Origin: Moesziomyces globuligerus
Lineage: Eukaryota > Basidiomycota > Ustilaginomycetes > Ustilaginales > Ustilaginaceae
Direction of reading: 5' to 3'
Assembly: GCA_030849465.1 (NCBI GenBank)
Contig: JARVLF010000015.1
Coordinates: forward strand, 2,294,001-2,358,000
Length of the DNA: 64,000 bases
Shown piece by piece: positions 57,998 to 64,000 of the stretch. Position numbers and translations under genes: made by a program. Positions within the stretch are counted from its first letter, which is position 1. Every line of letters starts with the position of its first letter. A model generated the notes under the pieces. It saw only the letters and a list, made by a program, of their open reading frames with translations. It was not told where the DNA came from and ran no database searches.

Positions 57998-60460
57998 TTA
58001 CCAGGGAACCTCGTCGAGCTCCAGATCGGCCGAGGCGAGCTGAGTCGAAAAGGAAAACGCGGCGACCTGAGCCTCGACCTTGTCAGCCTGGCCATCGGCC
58101 GTGAGTGGGGCGTCTTGGTGCTTGAGCTTCTCCCACCACGACGGACCGTTTGCATTGGCTTTGCGCGCTGTGGCGGATCTGGGGGCCGGACCCAAACGCC
58201 TGGCGAGGCACGATTCGCGACGCTCCTGCTCGAGACGCGCGACCTTTTCGAGCGCCTCGTCGAGCAGCTCTGGATCGAAACGCCTCAGGCGGTCGGTGAA
58301 GAGGGCAAAGACGTCAAACGTCGCGCCGTCGCAGTCGTCGTCCGCCTCGTCCGCCTGGCTCGTCAAGGCCGCTTGGCAAATCGACGCCGCCTGCCGCCCG
58401 GGCGCGAGCGCCACCGCACCCTCGCCCTGCGTGCGCTTGAAGCCCGAGAGCTGGTCGCTCTTGTTCTTCATAAAGTCGAGCACCGTGGCGAGCTCGGGAG
58501 GCGAGACAAAGTTCTGCGTGAGCGCAACCGACTCCTCGAGATTGATGACGAGATGCCACCAGCCGCTGGGAACGTAGAGCACCTCGCCCTCCTCGCACAC
58601 GCCCTCGACGAGCAGCCTGTCCTCGGCGCGCTCGGCGGAAGGACCGTACAGCCTGCGCGTCTCCTGAGCGAAATCGAGCAGCCACTCGGCAATGCTCAGC
58701 GGAGCTGTCACCTCGGCCTCGTCATCGCTGACATAGACGCCTGGCGGCGTCACATGCGGCGGCAGCATCATCCACGCCTTTCGACCGGTGAGCACGGCGT
58801 TCCAGGCCGAGGTGGCGTTGGGATCCTTGTGCCAACCGCTGCCGCTGCGTGCGGGACCGGCGATGATCCATCGATGGTCGGGACGCAGGCGGCCGAGGAG
58901 CGCGAAGAGGTCCGAGCGTACGGCCGAGGCATCGTGATCCGCACGCGCGTCGGCGGCCGTCGTCGAGATCTGCTGGAAGAACTTGGGCACCCTCCACTCG
59001 AGCGAGGCATGCGGGTCATCGGCAAACGACGCATCGAACATGTAGAAGGGCGACTCGTCCGGCACAGCGTGCGGATCAAAGGTCGAGTCGCCCTCATCAG
59101 CCGCGGCTGAGAACAGGTGCGATGCGGCGCGCGTGACGGTATATGGGGTATCCTGGAGCGGCAGTGCAGTGCGGTCGCGCGGGCTGTCGTTCTCCTCCGA
59201 GGGCGTCGCCTCGTTGGAGGCGGACGGAGAGGCTCTTTGACGAGCAGAGTCATGGTCGCCGTTGTCTTGTTCGAGCAGCTGCTGCCAGGTCTGGTCGTAG
59301 AGATGCTGCATGCCTCGCGAGTAGCTAAAGTAGGTGGGGAGGCGCGAGCGTACAGCCTCGCACTGGAAGAAGCGGGTGGGCCAGCGCTGAGCGAGCTTGT
59401 CGAGCGACCATTCGCGGCAGGGCCAATCCTTGGGCGGCATGGCGTTCTGCACGATGGCGGGCTTGTTGGCGTAGGCAAAGTCTTGCTTGAAGGAGGCCAT
59501 GGCGCCGGGCTCTGCCAGGTCGATCTTGGGGATGCGGTTGTACACTCGGCATGCTGGTGCGACGAGATGGTCCAAAGGAGCCGATGCGAGGCGGAAGGGA
59601 TGGTAGAGGGTGTCGGAGAAGAGGAAGGGCGACTGGATTCTGGGAGCAGGCGGCTCCAGAAGGGCAAAACCCGAACCGTCCATCGAGTCGCGCGCCTTGT
59701 CGTCGAAGACGGCACGGTGGAGCTTGCGGTGCCAAATGAAGGTGCGTTTCCAGCTGCCGCACCAGCGTTTCATCTTTCCGTTGAAGGCGAGGAGGAAAGC
59801 TTCGCGCCAGATGGCGTTTGTTGCGTTGATGAAGGTGTACAAGCCATGGCTGACCGCCTCGAGCTTGGCGAGCGTGGCGGGATCGTCGGCGAAGGTGACG
59901 AGAAAGTTGAGCAAGAATTCGTCATCGAAGCGGGCGAAGAGGCCTAGCGAGGGGATGCGATCGTTGCGGTCCGAGAGGAAGGCGTTTCCGAGAGGCTTGA
60001 TGCCAAGAGGGTGAGGCAGCTGGGCGCGCTCGCGCATGATGGACGCGGAGGGCTCGGAGGAGCTGGTCCTGGTACGCTTGGAGGGGTTTCTGGCGAGACG
60101 GCCGTTGGCGGAAGCGCCACTGCTGCTGCTAATCTCGTCCGGAGTGGTGGAGGGCTCGGTGGAAGGCAAGGAAGCGGTGCCGTCGGTGTTGGAGCCGGTG
60201 TTGGAGGCGGAGTCGGAGTCGGGTGCGAGACGCTTGAGCGAGTTGGGAGCTGGCGAGATGGAAGCGTACTTGCGGTTTGTCTCCTCGACATCGATGGTCA
60301 TGGTGGCGTGTTCATCGTGGTCGTGAGGCTGCTGCGCCATGATCGTGGATGGTGCTGAAGCGGCGTCGGGATTTGTGTTCGAGTTGGGGCTGAGAGGCTG
60401 GACGGAGGATTCGGGGAGGCTGTCGGCTGCCTCTGTGGAGGAGAGTATGGTGATCTGCAT
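57998..60460 (-). CDS. F-box-like and JmjC-domain oxygenase (JMJD6-like)
   Basis: The 820-residue protein begins with ~150 disordered residues. An F-box-like segment follows near 175-220 (DEFLLNFLVTFADDPATLAK to AIWREAFL). The cupin/JmjC region starts near 300 (NRIPKIDL). Iron ligands are seen as His544-Lys-Asp546 (GSGWHKDPNATSAW) and His636 (YVPSGWWHLVIN), with TGRKAWMMLPP between. This is the JMJD6-type clade of 2-oxoglutarate, Fe(II)-dependent oxygenases, which hydroxylate lysine in proteins; some are claimed to act on histones or RNA factors. An F-box before the JmjC suggests a link to an SCF ubiquitin ligase. The substrate is unknown. A ~70-residue acidic insertion interrupts the domain near 420-480. 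Confidence 0.85.
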   Translation of the reverse strand: MQITILSSTEAADSLPESSVQPLSPNSNTNPDAASAPSTIMAQQPHDHDEHATMTIDVEETNRKYASISPAPNSLKRLAPDSDSASNTGSNTDGTASLPSTEPSTTPDEISSSSGASANGRLARNPSKRTRTSSSEPSASIMRERAQLPHPLGIKPLGNAFLSDRNDRIPSLGLFARFDDEFLLNFLVTFADDPATLAKLEAVSHGLYTFINATNAIWREAFLLAFNGKMKRWCGSWKRTFIWHRKLHRAVFDDKARDSMDGSGFALLEPPAPRIQSPFLFSDTLYHPFRLASAPLDHLVAPACRVYNRIPKIDLAEPGAMASFKQDFAYANKPAIVQNAMPPKDWPCREWSLDKLAQRWPTRFFQCEAVRSRLPTYFSYSRGMQHLYDQTWQQLLEQDNGDHDSARQRASPSASNEATPSEENDSPRDRTALPLQDTPYTVTRAASHLFSAAADEGDSTFDPHAVPDESPFYMFDASFADDPHASLEWRVPKFFQQISTTAADARADHDASAVRSDLFALLGRLRPDHRWIIAGPARSGSGWHKDPNATSAWNAVLTGRKAWMMLPPHVTPPGVYVSDDEAEVTAPLSIAEWLLDFAQETRRLYGPSAERAEDRLLVEGVCEEGEVLYVPSGWWHLVINLEESVALTQNFVSPPELATVLDFMKNKSDQLSGFKRTQGEGAVALAPGRQAASICQAALTSQADEADDDCDGATFDVFALFTDRLRRFDPELLDEALEKVARLEQERRESCLARRLGPAPRSATARKANANGPSWWEKLKHQDAPLTADGQADKVEAQVAAFSFSTQLASADLELDEVPW

Positions 60461-62540
60461 TGTGAGCTGGACTTGGTTTGGCTAGGCTGGACAGGATGAA
60501 CGACGAAGCAGCGAGTGGGACAGTTGAAAGGGCTGGTGGTGATCGGTCAGCTAAAACACCGATACGAAGCGAGATGGACTCGAAGCTGAGAGCGGCGAGT
60601 TTGCATCAAACTTGAGGGCTGGCGACAGAGGGGCTGTAGCACCGGCAAAGTGGGTTGTGAAGACTGCACGAGGGATGCAGGTTGGCGAGCGGCCTGGTAG
60701 GAAGCCGTACACGCAAGGATGTGGACCGACGCAAGCACTTGAGACGGTGTAGTTGGAGCGACCGGCGCAGGGGTGGTGAGCCGGGAAGGCCAGATAGAGA
60801 TGCGCCGGAACGATGGAGTGGAACGAGAGCGATGAGATGAAGTGTGGTGCTACGGAGCGATGCGTTTGGGAAGGTAGCCAAGCGGCAGGGATGTGCGACG
60901 AGGCGACGAGACAAGACAAGCCTCGTGTCGCGGTGCAAAGAGGGTGGTGTAAAGGTGTATGGGTGGCAGGAAGGCCAAGTGAGGGTGAAGGCGTTGATGA
61001 TGAGTGGGAGTGTGTGCAACTTGTCACGACTCCAAGCCCAGCCGCCACCCACACACGATCAGGCACAGCTCGCCCGCTCGCTCGCTCGCTGGCTCAGTGT
61101 GCAAGTGCAGTGCGCGCGTCCGGCGTCCGCCTTGGTGACTGTTTGATTTTTCGAGTTTTGTGCATCCGCCAGGCTGAGTGTGACACGCCTGAGCCGTGTC
61201 GAGTCGGCATGACCGAGGAAAACGGCCTTAAAGCTCTTTTTCAGGGTCTGCGCTCCGGCGCCGCTGCCCGTCTAACGCCTGACTGCCGCCTTGGAGCCAG
61301 TGGTTTTGCGATTCCGACTGGCGAGTGAAGAGGTGAGTTCAAACTCTTTTGTAGTGGCCTTTTCGGCCATCGCTCTGCCAATCGCCGTTGGGCTTTGGGC
61401 GATGCGCTCTGGGCGATGCCACGCCTCATCCCTGCCTCACGCGAGGGCCACATCTCTTGTCCAGCCGATGGACCCATGCCAGCTGCAGCCCAAAGCTAAT
61501 CGGAGCGCCAGGCAGCTGATGGCATGAGCCGAGCGTGCAGCACTCTGGCCTGCTTGGCTTTCCGAGACGGTGGCGCGTGCCGCGTCAAGCGCAACGCCTG
61601 CAAGGCAAGCCCGAGAAGCAACTGCCGATCTCGAGCGACCAAAGTCTGGACCCCCATCCGCGCTGGCCCCCCTTTGCCTTGAGCCATCGCCACCAGCTAG
61701 ATACAGTACCGTAGACAATCGCCCTCGGCAACTGCTGGGTCCAGACCCGCTCTCGGCCCCCGCTCGGATGCGCTCCCGAAGCACCACCATGCATCCGCTC
61801 GCGCATCTCCAACCTTTGAGCTGCATCGATGTCTGAATCGTCTCGATCTTCTTCCCGATTCCACCCTGTCGCCGATGATCCGAGTTCGTGTTAGGCCGTC
61901 TCCAGTGTCGAAACTGCGCAACGCTCGGCAGCTCGGTCGCTCATGCCATGCAGGCTGGAGAACGTGCCCACCTCGCTTAAACTCAGCTGTCTCTTCCGCT
62001 GTTGGACAGCGCAGCGCCTTCCACCGACCAACATGCTGTATTTTACGCCCGGCTCCAGCCCCGAGCCTTCCCGAACGGCTGCACTCCTAGCAGTTCTATT
62101 TCTCCCACATCGGCCAACTTGGCCTGGATCTCTAGCTCCGCGCACCATGCTCACAGCGCCTCCTCTTAGTGCAGCTTTCGGCTCGGCCTCGGCCAACGCG
62201 TCGCTACAGCAACGCAGCACGCGCGGCCAAGTGTGGGTCCTGTCAAGATGAACAAGGGTCCACCATTTCATTTGCGGCATGCGCGTTACTTATGCACGAT
62301 GCTCTTTGGCAAAGGCGCAACCCGGGTGGGAAAGCGCCTTCTCTGCAAAAACCACGTCGTTGGTCCCACGTTCCCTGCCTGCGCTCGCTCTGTGGCCTTT
62401 CCACTTCCATCGCTCTCGGTTGCCAGTCGACGCATGCTTCGGTCCGCATCCTGCCTTGATCCCCCCTCGTTCTGGCTTCCTGCGAGGAGACTGGCTCAGA
62501 CCCCAAAGCTTTCGAGCAAATTGCTGCGCTGCTCTCGTCT

Positions 62541-62546
62541 CACGTG
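62541..62546. promoter_or_regulatory. CACGTG E-box upstream of the phosphate transporter
   Basis: CACGTG (followed by GA) is the core recognised by Pho4-type bHLH regulators of phosphate genes. It lies about 580 bases before the transporter ATG. The hexamer can arise by chance and was also seen upstream of heme oxygenase. Confidence 0.35.
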
Positions 62547-62864
62547 GACTTCGGCGCAGCTCGTCCGCAGCCCGCCGGACTCCAATCGCCACCGCCCTCT
62601 TTCTTCTCATGCACGTCGCGGACTTTGGAACAAGCATGCCCCTCCGAATCACTTAGCGTGCTTCTCATTTGCGCGCTTCGCATCCTTGGACATCTCGCGG
62701 CGACGCCGGCAACCGACGACCGTGCTCTCCATCCTACAGCCGAAATGCAGCCTCACATTGTGCATGTGCGCCTGATCGCCGGCATCTCCAACCAAGCTCT
62801 CGCCCAATGCTTGGCTCGATGGGTTCCGGTTCCGAGCACGACCGTCCAAGATCCACTTGGATGA

Positions 62865-62870
62865 TATATA
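62865..62870 (+). promoter_or_regulatory. TATA-like element upstream of the phosphate transporter
   Basis: TATATA within GATATATAC lies about 255 bases before the ATG, implying a leader of roughly 200 bases if used. Confidence 0.45.
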
Positions 62871-63125
62871 CACTCTTCTTTTCCGCGCACTAGCGGTACA
62901 CCTGACTGCCATCCCCCACCGCCCCAATTGTCCGGGCTCGATGCTGCTCGTCCGCTTCACTTTAGCCCCTGCAGCCCCATCCATACGTTGGCCGCAACGC
63001 TGCTCCCGTACGAGCTGAAAGGCGCCCCTGCTCGTCTAGGTAGGTCGAGGAATCACTGCTTGGGCACGATCAGCGCAGGCCGAAAAACACTCTCCTCCGG
63101 CATCTGCTAGATATCTCTAGAAACC

Positions 63126-64000
63126 ATGCCCTTCGGAGCTTCCATGGATGCATGGGCATCCTACTACGACTACCAGTCCGACGAGATCGAGGTCGAGGAT
63201 GGCGTTGGCTCCGCTCGAGCCTCGTCCGAGCTCGACCAGACCGAGTCGCATAGGCAGAGCCAGCGCTTTGGTGAGATCCGCCTCGAGTCGCTCCCACCCA
63301 GCTCGGTCTCGAATGCGCAGCTCCGTCCTATCGACCAGCTGTACAACCAGCTCTTTCCCCTCAGCCTGCACGACCAAGACCAACCTCCAAGCGCACGCAA
63401 CGCCTCTGCTGATGCGCTGTCAGGGGATCATGCCTCGGCAGCGAACCAACCGCGTACCAACAAGCACGCGTCATTCCGAGAAGCGCGGACACAGAGCGTC
63501 GGATTCGACATCCACGTCAGCCATGCCACCGGACGACACGAAGATACGTTCAGCTACAACGCTACGCCGCCTCTCGCACTCGTCGAGCGCAACATGTCCC
63601 GAACGTGGATCGGGCTCACGTGGGGAGAGATCAAGCTCATCACGCTCGCGGGGACCGGCTTTCTGATCGACGCCTACGATCTGTTCATCATCAACATGCT
63701 CTATCCCATCCTCCTCCTCGCCTACTACCCGCCCGGAACGCGCAACATCGAATGGGGGCTCTCCGGAGGCGTGCTCAAGGCGTCGGCAAGCATGGGCAAC
63801 GTCATCGGTCAGCTCCTCTTTGGCTTCCTCGGCGACTTTTGGGGTCGCTCCGTCCTGTACGGCAAGGAGCTCATGCTCGCTATGATCGCCATCGTCCTCA
63901 CCATCTCGGCGCCCGACTCGATCCACGGCCAGGGGGTGACCATCTGGATCGCAGTCTTCCGCTTCTGGATGGGGCTCGGCGTGGGCGCTGACTATCCCAT
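63126..64000 (+). CDS. PHO84-type inorganic phosphate transporter (N-terminal part)
   Basis: The frame opens with ATG at 63126 and runs off the window without a stop, covering about 291 residues. An unusually long hydrophilic N-terminus (~175 residues) precedes the first membrane span. Spans begin at IKLITLAGTGFLIDAYDLFI, with the family pattern FLIDAYDLFIINMLYP, followed by SMGNVIGQLLFGFLGDFWGR (the MFS loop 2-3 signature) and GLGVGADYP. These are typical of the phosphate:H+ symporter branch of the MFS that includes Pho84. It would import inorganic phosphate at the plasma membrane. A CACGTG and a TATA-like element lie upstream. The N-terminal extension is longer than in yeast Pho84 and may be regulatory. 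Confidence 0.88.
   Translation, partial: MPFGASMDAWASYYDYQSDEIEVEDGVGSARASSELDQTESHRQSQRFGEIRLESLPPSSVSNAQLRPIDQLYNQLFPLSLHDQDQPPSARNASADALSGDHASAANQPRTNKHASFREARTQSVGFDIHVSHATGRHEDTFSYNATPPLALVERNMSRTWIGLTWGEIKLITLAGTGFLIDAYDLFIINMLYPILLLAYYPPGTRNIEWGLSGGVLKASASMGNVIGQLLFGFLGDFWGRSVLYGKELMLAMIAIVLTISAPDSIHGQGVTIWIAVFRFWMGLGVGADYP

Larger units (their letters stand above)
60461..63125. other. Gene-poor 2.7 kb region upstream of the phosphate transporter
   Basis: The flanking genes diverge, so this holds two promoters. I see no convincing gene; open frames are short and overlap on both strands. A GCTC repeat lies near 61075-61092. The right end includes a CACGTG and a TATATA upstream of the transporter. 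Confidence 0.5.

Noticed and set aside
61325..61350. tRNA B-box-like sequence (GAGTTCAAACTC)
   Set aside because: No matching A box, acceptor stem or cloverleaf can be drawn around it.

Overview
The window reads as G+C-rich nuclear DNA of a basidiomycete fungus, most likely a smut of the Ustilaginomycotina. It has long, mostly intron-free genes packed on both strands. Their products are eukaryotic (mitochondrial ribosome factors, heme oxygenase, Rad5, a KRE6/SKN1 family member, a PHO84-type transporter). The few introns are short, with GT...AG ends and usually a CTGAC branch-point motif. The genus cannot be fixed from sequence alone. I saw no transposon, rRNA, tRNA or CRISPR array.

Layout. 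0-6.4 kb: the 3' end of an unknown gene, mitochondrial acyl carrier protein, mitoribosomal bL17 and a PPR protein. 7-12 kb: a secreted protein of unknown function and a large PH-domain protein. 12-18 kb: heme oxygenase with a long upstream region carrying two iron-GATA-type sites, a Bin3-type RNA methyltransferase and an RRM-fold protein. 18-30 kb: Rsm22/METTL17, an Ima1-type inner nuclear membrane protein, fumarase, the MTG1 GTPase and carnitine acetyltransferase. 30-38 kb: a 2.9 kb gene-free stretch, then a 1598-residue membrane synthetase (adenylation domain, carrier domain, three hexapeptide beta-helix modules between membrane segments). 39-46.5 kb: an M1 aminopeptidase, two convergent intron-split genes for small cysteine-rich secreted proteins, and an unknown protein. 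48-64 kb: a KRE6/SKN1 family beta-glucan synthesis protein, a coiled-coil gene with a frameshift or unusual intron, adenosine kinase, Rad5, an F-box-like/JmjC protein, a long gene-free stretch and the start of a PHO84-type phosphate transporter.

Two themes link neighbours. First, many genes serve mitochondria: ACP, bL17m, the PPR protein, Rsm22, MTG1, fumarase, carnitine acetyltransferase and the aminopeptidase. Fumarase and the aminopeptidase share a layout in which a short 5' exon adds a targeting sequence ahead of an internal ATG, suggesting paired organellar and cytosolic forms. Second, three predicted secreted proteins without recognisable domains (7.0, 43.5 and 45.0 kb) look like effector candidates.

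The most unusual item is the synthetase at 32.9-37.7 kb. Its membrane half matches the layout of Pls/PosA-type poly(amino acid) synthetases, but its adenylation domain looks like an acyl-CoA ligase. It has no classical condensation, thioesterase or reductase domain, so the product cannot be predicted.

All splice sites here were placed by eye from GT/AG ends, branch motifs and reading frame. No transcript data or homology searches were available.
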